Shown: positions 1 to 7,358 of the stretch, in pieces
Layout: each line of letters begins with the position of its first letter
Numbering within the stretch: position 1 is the first letter of the stretch
Origin: an uncultured Chthoniobacterales bacterium
GTDB lineage: Bacteria > Verrucomicrobiota > Verrucomicrobiia > Chthoniobacterales > UBA10450
Length of the DNA: 9,477 bases
Direction: 5' to 3'
NCBI GenBank assembly: GCA_955652255.1
Contig: CATPAW010000235.1
Coordinates: 1-9,477, forward strand
Program-made: the position numbers and the translations under genes
The notes under the pieces: model-generated
The model's input: only the letters and a program-made list of their open reading frames with translations
Told to the model about the DNA's origin: nothing
Databases searched by the model: none

Positions 1-3000
1 GAGAAATCGTCGCTGTCCTTCGGCGAATAGAATGTCGAATGCGAGAGTCGATTTTCCCGAACCGCTCAATCCCGTGATCACAACCATCTGATCGCGCGGG
101 ATCTTGACATCGATGTTTTTCAGGTTGTGCTCGCGGGCGCCGTGAATGCCGATTGCGCCATCGCTGCCGTTAATTCGGAAACGCGGAGGTGCTTCTGCTG
201 CTCGCGCGAGTTCCTCCTCGTCACCGTTGCCATAAACCAGTCGCTGTGACGAAGTGCGCGATGGCGCTCGCGTTCTCGAGAGTACGTTTCGCAAGAATCG
301 GCCAGTGTGCGAATTTTCGATCTTCGCAATCTGCTCCGGAGTGCCAGCGCCGACGACTTCACCGCCGTCATCTCCTGCTTCGGGTCCAAGATCGACAATC
401 CAGTCGGCGGACTTAATCACTTCGAGATTGTGCTCGATCACGATGATCGAGTGGCCACGATCGACCAGTCGTTGAAAGACGTGCAAAAGCATCGCGACGT
501 CGTCGAAATGCAAACCGGTCGTCGGTTCGTCGAAAATGAAAAGATTATTGCGTTCGTCATCTTCGCCGTTCTTTCCGGTTTCCGAACCGCCCGTCCGGCT
601 CGGACTCCGGTTTCCGGTTTCGGCCAAGTGCCTGACCAGTTTCAAACGCTGCGACTCACCGCCGGAAAGCGTGTTCAACGGCTGGCCGAGCCGCAGATAA
701 CCGAGACCGACCTCGTCCAGGACATCGAGCGGTTCTGAGAGAGTCTTTCGTTCACCGATCTGGGCGAAAAATTGGATCGCTTGGCTCACAGTCATTTCGA
801 GCAGATCGTGGATCGATTTGTCGTGCAGTTTAATCTTCAGCACATGCGGCTGGAATCGTTTGCCTTCACATTCCGCGCAGCGGACGTATAGATCGCTCAG
901 AAATTGCATTTCGATCTTTTCGAACCCCGTGCCCGAGCAGCGTTCGCAGCGACCGCTGCCGGAATTGAACGAAAACGCGCTCGCGGTCAGCCCCTGCGAC
1001 ATCGCTTCCGGCTGCGCAGCGAACAATTCGCGAACGCGATCGTAAAGCCCGAGATAAAGAATCGGCGTTGATCGCGGAGTGCGCGCGAGCGGTGATTGAT
1101 CAACCATCACGACTTCGCCGATCCGATGGGCGCCGGTGACCGATTTGCACGCGCCCGCTTCCTGATCGGTCGATTGGCCTTTAGCGATCAGCAGGTTCCG
1201 ATAAAGCACGTCGTTAATCAGCGTCGATTTGCCGGAGCCGGAGACGCCGGTCACGCATGTGAAGACCCCGAGTGGAACATCAACATCGATATTCTTAAGG
1301 TTGTGCTCGCGCGCGCCGGTAATCTTGATCGACGATGTCGATCTTCGCCGTGATTTCGGGACCAGGATCGATTTGCGGCCACCCAGGTAATCGGCGGTGA
1401 GTGAGTTTTTGTGAAACAAAAGCTGATCGAGCGCGCCGTTGAAAACCAATTCGCCGCCGCGCTCGCCGCGACCCGGGCCGATATCGATCAAATTATCGGC
1501 CGCGCGAATAATTTGCTCTTCGTGCTCGACCACGAGGAGCGTGTTGCCGCGATCGCGCAAATTGTGCATCACGCGGACAAGCCGGCCGATATCGCGCGGA
1601 TGCAAACCGATGCTCGGCTCATCCATGACAAAGAGCGTGTTCACGAGCGACGCACCGAGACAGGTCGTCAGGTTTACGCGTTGCACCTCGCCGCCACTTA
1701 AGGTGCGCGTCGAACGATCGAGCGTCAGATAACCAACGCCGACTTCACACAAATAATTCAGTCGCGCGCAAATTTCGTCGCGCAGCATGTGCGCGGTCGA
1801 ATCGCCGGGTGCGATGTCGATCTTCGCCAGCAAATCGCGCGCATTGGAAATGGAAAGCGCCGCGAAATCCGGCAGGCTCAACGATTTTTTCCCGACAACG
1901 ATTTTATAATTCAGCGTTTCGGGCTGAAATCGTCCGCCGCCGCAACTCGGACAAGTCGTGTAAGCGCGGTAGCGGCTGAGCAGCACCCGCATGTGCATTT
2001 TGTAAACTTGCGATTCGAGCCAGCGAAAAAATCCCCGGACGCCGTACCAGCGATCGTTTTCATAATCGTCATCGGTATATTCGCCGCTGCGTTTCTCGCC
2101 GTTGATGACGAAATCCTGATCGGCCTTCGGCAGTTCTTCGAACGGCAGATTGATGTCGATCTCTTCGCGGGCACAGGCCCGGAGCAAATCTTTTTGCGAT
2201 TCACCGAACTCCTGACCGCGAAACACGCGCACGACGCCTTGTTTGATCGATAATGAGCGCTCCGGAATCGCTTTGTTCAGATCGATAGTAATCGTGCGCC
2301 CAAACCCGCGACATGCCGGGCAGGCCCCGAGCGGATTGTTGAAAGTAAAAAGACCGGGAGTCGGCGGACGAATATCGAGATCGCAGTGCGCGCAATGCCA
2401 GCCGGTGGAGAAAGGATGCTCGGCCTTTGCTTCAGGATCGACAATGTTGACTTTGCCCTTGCCGAAGCGAAGCGCAGTCTCAAGCGCTTCGATCAAGCGC
2501 GCGCGATTCTCTTGAGTGATCGCGATGCGGTCTTGAATGACTTGGACGCGCGCGCCGAGCCGCTTGGTCTTTTTTGGATCGACATCTACGCGCACGACTT
2601 CGTTGTCGATCCAGACGCGAAGGTATCCCTGTTGCTGGAGGAACTCGAAAAACTTCCGCGGTTCGGTTTTCGCAGGAACCGATACCCAAAACGTGATCAG
2701 AATATTTTTGCCGGCGCAGTCACGCAAGACTTCATCCGCGATCGACTTCGCGGTTTCTGGCCGAATCTCACGACCGCAGCTTGGACAGAAGGCTTTGGCG
2801 ATACGCGGCCAGAGTAATTTCAAATAATCATTGATCTCAGTCATCGTCCCGACGGTCGAGCGCGACGATTTGACCGGATTGGCTTGTTCGATTGCAATCG
2901 CCGGCGGAATCCCGCGGATATCGTCCACGCGCGGTTTGTCCATCCGGTCGAGGAATTGCCGCATGTAAGGACTGAACGTCTCGACATAACGGCGCTGGCC

Positions 3001-3192
3001 TTCGGCGTAGATCGTTTCGAAGGCGAGGCTTGATTTGCCACTGCCGCTCGGCCCGGTTACGACGGTCAATTTCCCCAGCGGAAGATCGACATCTACGCCT
3101 TTGAGATTGTTCTGGCGGGCCCCGCGGATCTCAATGCAGGTCGCCGCGACGACCGCGGTCAGGCATTTTTTTTGAACAACCTTCGAACCCAC
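1..3192 (-). CDS. uvrA: Excinuclease ABC subunit A, tandem double-length form (5' part; runs off left edge)
   Basis: UvrA is the ATP-dependent damage-recognition subunit of nucleotide excision repair; it loads UvrB onto lesions. The frame is open for 1064 codons from GTG at 3192 to base 1 with no stop. The first unit is complete: Walker A GPSGSGKSS (47-55), four-cysteine zinc site C267/C270/C291/C294, signature LSGGEVQR (498-505), Walker B ending D524-E525, second Walker A GVSGSGKST (649-657), zinc site C749/C752/C772/C775, signature LSGGESQR (842-849), Walker B D888-E889. The region between the first Walker A and first zinc site fits the UvrB-binding domain. Unit one ends near residue 972 with the usual TGRFLRNVL-like tail. 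A polar linker follows, and homology restarts at residue 1014 (IGIHGAREHNLKN) with a third Walker A, GLSGSGKST (1041-1049). This is a fused two-copy UvrA, as known in Chlamydiae at nearly 1800 residues. GTG is the 5'-most start: an in-frame TAA lies at 3201-3199. The second copy is mostly outside the window. Confidence 0.95.
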   Translation of the reverse strand, partial: MGSKVVQKKCLTAVVAATCIEIRGARQNNLKGVDVDLPLGKLTVVTGPSGSGKSSLAFETIYAEGQRRYVETFSPYMRQFLDRMDKPRVDDIRGIPPAIAIEQANPVKSSRSTVGTMTEINDYLKLLWPRIAKAFCPSCGREIRPETAKSIADEVLRDCAGKNILITFWVSVPAKTEPRKFFEFLQQQGYLRVWIDNEVVRVDVDPKKTKRLGARVQVIQDRIAITQENRARLIEALETALRFGKGKVNIVDPEAKAEHPFSTGWHCAHCDLDIRPPTPGLFTFNNPLGACPACRGFGRTITIDLNKAIPERSLSIKQGVVRVFRGQEFGESQKDLLRACAREEIDINLPFEELPKADQDFVINGEKRSGEYTDDDYENDRWYGVRGFFRWLESQVYKMHMRVLLSRYRAYTTCPSCGGGRFQPETLNYKIVVGKKSLSLPDFAALSISNARDLLAKIDIAPGDSTAHMLRDEICARLNYLCEVGVGYLTLDRSTRTLSGGEVQRVNLTTCLGASLVNTLFVMDEPSIGLHPRDIGRLVRVMHNLRDRGNTLLVVEHEEQIIRAADNLIDIGPGRGERGGELVFNGALDQLLFHKNSLTADYLGGRKSILVPKSRRRSTSSIKITGAREHNLKNIDVDVPLGVFTCVTGVSGSGKSTLINDVLYRNLLIAKGQSTDQEAGACKSVTGAHRIGEVVMVDQSPLARTPRSTPILYLGLYDRVRELFAAQPEAMSQGLTASAFSFNSGSGRCERCSGTGFEKIEMQFLSDLYVRCAECEGKRFQPHVLKIKLHDKSIHDLLEMTVSQAIQFFAQIGERKTLSEPLDVLDEVGLGYLRLGQPLNTLSGGESQRLKLVRHLAETGNRSPSRTGGSETGKNGEDDERNNLFIFDEPTTGLHFDDVAMLLHVFQRLVDRGHSIIVIEHNLEVIKSADWIVDLGPEAGDDGGEVVGAGTPEQIAKIENSHTGRFLRNVLSRTRAPSRTSSQRLVYGNGDEEELARAAEAPPRFRINGSDGAIGIHGAREHNLKNIDVKIPRDQMVVITGLSGSGKSTLAFDILFAEGQRRFL
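546..621 (-). repeat. Low-complexity insert in uvrA carrying two copies of an 11-bp direct repeat
   Basis: On the plus strand the 11-mer TTTCCGGTTTC occurs at 572-582 and again at 611-621, with related CCGG-containing sequence around it. It encodes UvrA residues of about 858-882, rich in Gly, Ser, Thr, Arg and Glu, placed between the second ABC signature and the following Walker B. In ordinary UvrA proteins about 19 residues separate these two motifs; here there are 38. The insert is in frame and falls where a surface loop is expected. I read it as a small repeat expansion inside the gene; its origin is inference. Confidence 0.5.
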
Positions 3193-3197
3193 TGGAG

Positions 3198-3226
3198 ATT
3201 ATCCGAGCACGGCGCGCGATTGGCAA
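3198..3226 (-). promoter_or_regulatory. Candidate sigma70-type promoter of uvrA, probably giving a leaderless mRNA
   Basis: On the minus strand there is TTGCCA (3226-3221), a 17-base spacer, then GATAAT (3203-3198). Each hexamer matches the consensus at five of six positions and the spacing is ideal. The GTG start begins only six bases after the -10 hexamer, so transcription should begin at or next to the start codon. No Shine-Dalgarno sequence is present. This is a sequence match only. Confidence 0.5.
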
Positions 3227-3248
3227 ATCTCACACACAAAAAGCGCGT

Positions 3249-3358
3249 GTCATCCCGAACGAATGTGAGGGATCTCCCACGAGCTGACGGCGTCACTCAA
3301 TTCTGCGATTGAGTGATCAATCACCCATTGTGAGATCCCTCGCTCTGCTCGGGATGAT
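3249..3358. repeat. Imperfect inverted-repeat element (GTCATCCCGA... family) between pckG and uvrA
   Basis: The left arm, 3249-3276, begins GTCATCCCGA and ends GAGGGATCTC. The right arm, 3332-3357, begins GAGATCCCTC and ends TCGGGATGA. The arms pair over about 10 bp at each end with mismatches between. Inside is a second, perfect hairpin: TCACTCAAT (3293-3301), six-base loop, ATTGAGTGA (3308-3316). The arms resemble a palindromic intergenic repeat common in many bacterial genomes (recalled, not searched). It begins 6 bp after the pckG stop on the transcribed strand, so it could fold in the 3' UTR and stop transcription or protect the 3' end. There is no strong U-run, so terminator function is inference. 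Confidence 0.75.
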
Positions 3359-3363
3359 TGACT

Positions 3364-5169
3364 CTACTCTTTGAAACGGGCGGCGACTTTTTCGCGCCGC
3401 TTCATCAGCTCGTCCGGCACGACGCCGCCGAGTGAATCGAAAAACTTTTTGTGCTCGGCGAGTTCTTTTTTCCACTCCTCGTGATCGATCTCGAGCAATT
3501 CGTCGACGCACTTGTGATCGATCTCGAGCTCGGCCAGATCGAGATCGTGTAGTCCCGGTAGCCAGCCGATCGGCGATTTGAGCGCGCCGTCACTGCCTTC
3601 ACAGCGATCGATGATCCATTTCAGCACGCGCATATTGTCGCCGAAACCGGGCCAGAGAAATTTGCCGTCTTCGCCTTTCCGGAACCAATTCACGTTGAAA
3701 ATCAGCGGCGGCTTCGTCAGGCGCTTTCCAATTGCGAGCCAGTGCCGGAAATAATCGCCAATGTTGTAGCCGCAGAATGGCAGCATCGCCATCGGATCGC
3801 GCCGGACCTGCCCGACGGCGCCGGTGGCGGCCGCAGTTGTTTCCGAAGCCATGGTCGCCCCGAGATAGACGCCGTGCTCCCAATCGAACGATTGAAACAC
3901 GAGCGGCATGGTGTTGCTGCGGCGTCCGCCGAAAATGATTGCACTAATTGGAACGCCCTCGCCTTTTTCGAAATCGGGATCGAGAACGGGATTATTCCGC
4001 ACCGGCGCGGTGAACCGGCTGTTCGGATGCGCGGCTTTTTCTTTTGAATCGGGCGTCCAATCGTTGCCGCGCCAATCGATCGCGTGCTTCGGCGGCGCGC
4101 CGTCTTTACCTTCCCACCAAACATCGCCGTCATCGGTCAACGCAACGTTGGTGTAAAGCGAATCGTGCGCGATCGATTTCATCGCGTTCGGGTTCGATTT
4201 GTAGTTCGTGCCAGGCACGACCCCGAAGTAGCCATTCTCGGGATTGACCGCGAACAAACGACCATCGCGGATCTGCATCCAGGCGATGTCGTCGCCCACG
4301 GTCGTCACTTTCCAGCCGGCAAAATGTTTCGGCGGAATCAGCATGGCGAAATTTGTTTTGCCGCAGGCACTCGGGAACGCGGCCGCCACGTAATGCTTTT
4401 TCGCCTCGGGCGATTCGATCCCGAGGATCAACATGTGCTCGGCCATCCAACCCTGTTTACGAGCGAGATAGGAACCGATCCGGAGGGCGAGACATTTTTT
4501 GCTTAACAAAACGTTGCCCCCATAACCCGAGCCGACGGAGATGATGGTGTTGTCCTGCGGGAAATGGCAGATGAAGCGCCGCGCGGGATCGACATCTAAT
4601 AATGAATGGACGCCACGGTTCCATTCCGCGGCCGGATCATGGCCGAGCCGTTTGACCGCGATCGCGCCCATCCGGGTCATGATCCGCATACTAAGAACGA
4701 CATAAATGGAATCGGTGATTTCGAATCCGACTTTGGTCAGGGGCGAGTCAGGCGGCCCCATGATATATGGCACGACGAACAGGGTGCGGCCGCGCATCGC
4801 TCCTTTGAGCAAGCCGTGAAGCTTTGAATACGTCTCGGCCGGCTCGCTCCAATTGTTGGTTGGGCCAGCCTCTTCTTTGCTCGGCGTGCAAATGAAAGTG
4901 AACTGCTCCACCCGCGCGACATCGTTCGGATTGGAGCGATGCAGATAGGAGCGCGGAACTTTTTGGTCGTTCAGCTTGATCAGGACATTCTGCCGGACCG
5001 CTTCCTGATGCATATATTCGTGCTCGCGATCGGAGCCGTCGCACCAAAAGACATTTTCCGGCTTGGTCAGAAGCTCCACTTCATGCACCCAATCGAGCAC
5101 CGCCTGGTTAGCCGGCTTGTTCTCACCGATTCCGGACGGCGGCGAAATTGCGGGCGCGATATTTTTCAT
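3364..5169 (-). CDS. pckG: Phosphoenolpyruvate carboxykinase (GTP)
   Basis: This cytosolic enzyme interconverts oxaloacetate plus GTP with phosphoenolpyruvate, CO2 and GDP, the entry step of gluconeogenesis. Numbering from ATG 5169 (601 residues, normal for the GTP family), the reactive-cysteine P-loop FPSACGKTN places Cys at 269 and Lys at 271. The metal-binding GDDIAWM motif has Asp293/Asp294. NPENGYFGVVPGTN, YLGATMASETTAAATG and LPFCGYNIGDYFRHW follow, and the guanine-binding FLWPGFGDNMRVL lies near 504-516. These motifs separate it from the ATP-type enzyme. The frame extends upstream to GTG 5253 (629 residues), but the extra 28 residues do not look like the family and overlap the region shared with the divergent gene at 5300, so I prefer the inner ATG. 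Neither start has a Shine-Dalgarno sequence. With this start, 5170-5299 is a 130-bp divergent promoter region in which I found no convincing hexamer pair. The stop is TAG, followed directly by the palindromic repeat. Confidence 0.95.
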   Translation of the reverse strand: MKNIAPAISPPSGIGENKPANQAVLDWVHEVELLTKPENVFWCDGSDREHEYMHQEAVRQNVLIKLNDQKVPRSYLHRSNPNDVARVEQFTFICTPSKEEAGPTNNWSEPAETYSKLHGLLKGAMRGRTLFVVPYIMGPPDSPLTKVGFEITDSIYVVLSMRIMTRMGAIAVKRLGHDPAAEWNRGVHSLLDVDPARRFICHFPQDNTIISVGSGYGGNVLLSKKCLALRIGSYLARKQGWMAEHMLILGIESPEAKKHYVAAAFPSACGKTNFAMLIPPKHFAGWKVTTVGDDIAWMQIRDGRLFAVNPENGYFGVVPGTNYKSNPNAMKSIAHDSLYTNVALTDDGDVWWEGKDGAPPKHAIDWRGNDWTPDSKEKAAHPNSRFTAPVRNNPVLDPDFEKGEGVPISAIIFGGRRSNTMPLVFQSFDWEHGVYLGATMASETTAAATGAVGQVRRDPMAMLPFCGYNIGDYFRHWLAIGKRLTKPPLIFNVNWFRKGEDGKFLWPGFGDNMRVLKWIIDRCEGSDGALKSPIGWLPGLHDLDLAELEIDHKCVDELLEIDHEEWKKELAEHKKFFDSLGGVVPDELMKRREKVAARFKE

Positions 5170-5299
5170 GAATACGATGTCGATTCTGGTGGAATCGAGC
5201 GGAATATGAATTTCTGCCGGTTCGCGCGGTTCTCCAAGAATTTTTTCAACCACCGGGAACGTCGCTTGCGTCAGGAAAACGGCAGCTGTCTATTGCAGC

Positions 5300-6133
5300 A
5301 TGTTCGGAGTCACTACCGCCGATGATTATCGACCGGTAACGTGGGTGGGCCGCTATCCGGTACGCGTGACTACGATTATCGCCGCGCTCTATGTGCTGGG
5401 GATGTTTTTCACCACAATTGCGCAAAGCGCGCATTGGGACCTGATGCCCTTCGCGTTTCAATCGCGCTCTTTTCTGCACGGGGCGATTTGGCAGCCGTTC
5501 ACCTGCATCTTCATTCAACCCGCTTCATTTTTCTTTCTCTTCAACGTCATTTTTTTCTACTGGGCCGGAACCGAAGTGGAAAAATATCTCGGCATCCGGC
5601 GTTATCTTTTGCTTTTCGGAATGCTGCTGTTGATCGGGCCCATCATTCTGATCGCATGGGGACCGGCCGCAGCGATGTGGAGTTACGGCGGATCATATGA
5701 AATTTCGATCGGCCTCTTCATCGCGTTCGCAACCCTCTATCCGAATATCGAATTATTCGGATGGGTCACTTTGAAGTGGCTCGCCTTCGCCGGCCTGGTG
5801 CTCGCCTCGATGCAATATTTGCCCGGCCACGAGTGGGGAAATCTTTCCGTGCTTTGGGTGATGTGCCTGGCGGCGTTTCTCTACATCCGCTTCGTGCAAG
5901 GGCGAATCCCAGTCAAAGTCGACGTGGCAAGATTGAATCCGTTTCGCCGGCGACCGCGATTAACCATCGTGCAAAAGCCTTCCGTCCGCCGCGTAGTCGA
6001 GCCGGACGATGTGATTGCTTCGGTTGATCCAATTCTGGACAAGATTGCCAAGTCTGGAATGGGAAGCTTAACCGAGACCGAGAGAAAAATTCTCGACCGC
6101 GCGCGGAACCGGCTTTTGAAAAAGTCAGATTGA
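5300..6133 (+). CDS. Rhomboid-fold membrane protein, probably catalytically inactive
   Basis: A 277-residue protein with six likely transmembrane helices at about 22-41, 64-90, 102-122, 135-150, 155-176 and 180-200, then a basic linker and a cytoplasmic tail. The rhomboid pattern is visible in FFFLFNVIFFYWAG followed by EVEKYLGIRRYLLLF, and in GGSYEISIGLF before an Ala/Leu-rich helix ending LYPN. Aligned by eye to active rhomboids, the GxSG serine falls on Tyr133 (Ser132 is adjacent), the TM6 histidine falls on Leu185, and the oxyanion histidine four residues before conserved Asn82 is Phe78. It therefore looks like a pseudoprotease. The tail (about 238-273, DDVIASVDPILDKIAKSG then SLTETERKIL) resembles the short C-terminal segment of many bacterial rhomboids (probably DUF6576; from memory). 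The ATG has no Shine-Dalgarno. The gene is divergent from pckG and overlaps the convergent EIIA gene by 9 bp. Family assignment is fairly sure; substrate or partner is unknown. Confidence 0.8.
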   Translation: MFGVTTADDYRPVTWVGRYPVRVTTIIAALYVLGMFFTTIAQSAHWDLMPFAFQSRSFLHGAIWQPFTCIFIQPASFFFLFNVIFFYWAGTEVEKYLGIRRYLLLFGMLLLIGPIILIAWGPAAAMWSYGGSYEISIGLFIAFATLYPNIELFGWVTLKWLAFAGLVLASMQYLPGHEWGNLSVLWVMCLAAFLYIRFVQGRIPVKVDVARLNPFRRRPRLTIVQKPSVRRVVEPDDVIASVDPILDKIAKSGMGSLTETERKILDRARNRLLKKSD

Positions 6134-6586
6134 GGGCGCGCTTAGAAGCGTCGCGATAAATTCGTCCGTGCTCTCAGCGTGCAGCATTAAAGTTCGGAGC
6201 GGCCGATCCTTGGTCGTTCGCGCAATCGCCCCGACCACCACGAGATAATCGCTGATTAATCTTTCCGGAACGGCGATTAGAAAAATCAGATGCGCCACTT
6301 CGCCTTGGCCGGTCCACGGAATGCCAGCCTCACTGCGGCCGATGCCGACAACGATTTCGTCGACTAAATTCGTGCGGGAGTGCGGAAAGGCGACGCCATC
6401 GGCGGCATAGGTGGAATTGGTCGTTTCGCGCGCGCGCAGTTGCTCCACAAACTTTTGCGGATTGTCGATCTTATCGGCGGCCACAAGCAGGCCGACGATC
6501 TCGCGCATCGCTTCCTCCTGGGTCTCCGCGCGCAGATTGAGCGTGATTTGCTTTGGATCGATCAGATCAGCCAGCGCGATAGACAT
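6125..6586 (-). CDS. PTS EIIA (fructose/nitrogen type) domain protein
   Basis: A 153-residue single-domain soluble protein of the PTS EIIA-2 family (PtsN/FruA-like). The phosphorylation motif is GVAFPHSRT (64-72), with His69 the expected phospho-acceptor. The N-terminal pattern SIALADLIDPKQITLNL, the helix EEAMREIVGLL (24-34), LRARE (50-54) and the late LIFLIAVPE strand (100-108) match the family over its full length. Such proteins take phosphate from HPr and either pass it to a sugar permease or act as regulators. No EIIB, EIIC or HPr gene is nearby, so a regulatory role like PtsN is more likely, but this is inference. A candidate promoter lies at 6611-6640. The 3' end overlaps the convergent rhomboid-like gene by 9 bp. 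The start is ATG 6586, without a Shine-Dalgarno. Confidence 0.92.
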   Translation of the reverse strand: MSIALADLIDPKQITLNLRAETQEEAMREIVGLLVAADKIDNPQKFVEQLRARETTNSTYAADGVAFPHSRTNLVDEIVVGIGRSEAGIPWTGQGEVAHLIFLIAVPERLISDYLVVVGAIARTTKDRPLRTLMLHAESTDEFIATLLSAPSI

Positions 6587-6610
6587 GAGGAATTGTTGGA
6601 TTCTGCTCCA

Positions 6611-6640
6611 GTTATCCAGTTAATTGATCAGCCGTGGCAA
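6611..6640 (-). promoter_or_regulatory. Candidate promoter for the EIIA gene
   Basis: On the minus strand TTGCCA (6640-6635) is followed after 18 bases by GATAAC (6616-6611). The -10 match is four of six. Transcription would begin about 20 bases before the ATG at 6586. The -35 box overlaps the GTG start codon of the divergent DUF2270 gene. The same TTGCCA...GATAA form occurs before uvrA. Prediction by eye only. Confidence 0.35.
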
Positions 6641-7353
6641 CTGAAAACAGCGGACCAGCCATAAACGAAGAGACGACCGTTTCGCTCCAGCGAAGCCTCT
6701 ACGATCCCGGCTACGTCAACGCGATGTCGCATTTTTATCGTGGCGAAATGGGGCGGATTATGGTTTGGCGGCAGCGGCTCGATATCACGACCAACTGGGC
6801 GATTACCAGCAGCACCGCCATTATCACGATCGCGTTCTCCAACGCGGGGGTCCCGCACATTATTTTCTTTTTCAATCTCGCAATCGTTTGGGTAATGCTC
6901 TGGATCGAGGCGCGACGCTATCGCTTTTACGATGCGTTCCGCGCGCGGATCCGGATGCTGGAAGCCCATTTTCTGGTCCCGATGGTGATGGAGAATCGGG
7001 ATCTCTTGCAGGGGGAATGGAAAAAACTCGTTTGCGAAGATCTGATCCTGCCCTGTTTCAAGATCAGCAAGCTGGAAGCGATCGGTCGGCGACTAAAACG
7101 CAATTACATTTTCATTTTCATTCTCATTTTAGTGGCGTGGGTCACGAAAATCTTTCTCCACGCACCACGCGCGATGGAAACCGTGCCTGATTTCTATCGC
7201 GCCCTGCGAGTCGGCCACATTCCGTCCTGGCTGGTGGCATTCGTGTTTGTCGGCACATTTCTGAGCGTGATCAGCATTACCATTTACGTCAGCAAAAAAT
7301 CTTCCGGCGAAATTTCAGAGTTCGGGACACACCGCTCGCTCTGGCGGATCTAA
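6634..7353 (+). CDS. DUF2270 family integral membrane protein
   Basis: A 239-residue protein matching the DUF2270 family of predicted integral membrane proteins; the function of that family is not known to me. The diagnostic stretch is visible: HFYRGEMGRIMVWRQRLD (33-50), TTNWAITSS (52-60) and EARRYRFYDAFRARIRMLE (92-110). Likely transmembrane helices lie at about 52-70, 73-92, 157-176 and 198-219, in two pairs separated by a cytoplasmic charged region of about 65 residues. The GTG start at 6634 leaves 47 bp to the divergent EIIA gene. No Shine-Dalgarno is seen; a later ATG (residue 31) would cut into the conserved HFYRGE region and is unlikely. mazG follows on the same strand after a short repeat-containing gap, so co-transcription is possible. 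Confidence 0.85.
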   Translation: MATENSGPAINEETTVSLQRSLYDPGYVNAMSHFYRGEMGRIMVWRQRLDITTNWAITSSTAIITIAFSNAGVPHIIFFFNLAIVWVMLWIEARRYRFYDAFRARIRMLEAHFLVPMVMENRDLLQGEWKKLVCEDLILPCFKISKLEAIGRRLKRNYIFIFILILVAWVTKIFLHAPRAMETVPDFYRALRVGHIPSWLVAFVFVGTFLSVISITIYVSKKSSGEISEFGTHRSLWRI

Positions 7354-7358
7354 AACAA

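Noticed and set aside
189..2817. Many plus-strand open frames of 70-154 codons opposite uvrA
   Set aside because: Their products are Arg/Ala-rich and match no family, and the minus strand carries an unbroken UvrA frame with all motifs. They are antisense shadows of GC-rich coding DNA.
3137..3167. ATG at 3167 (minus) as the uvrA start
   Set aside because: It is in another frame and meets a stop after 11 codons; GTG 3192 is in the UvrA frame.
3732..4506. Antisense frames of up to 140 codons opposite pckG
   Set aside because: They lie opposite conserved PEPCK motifs and have no recognisable domain or start signal.
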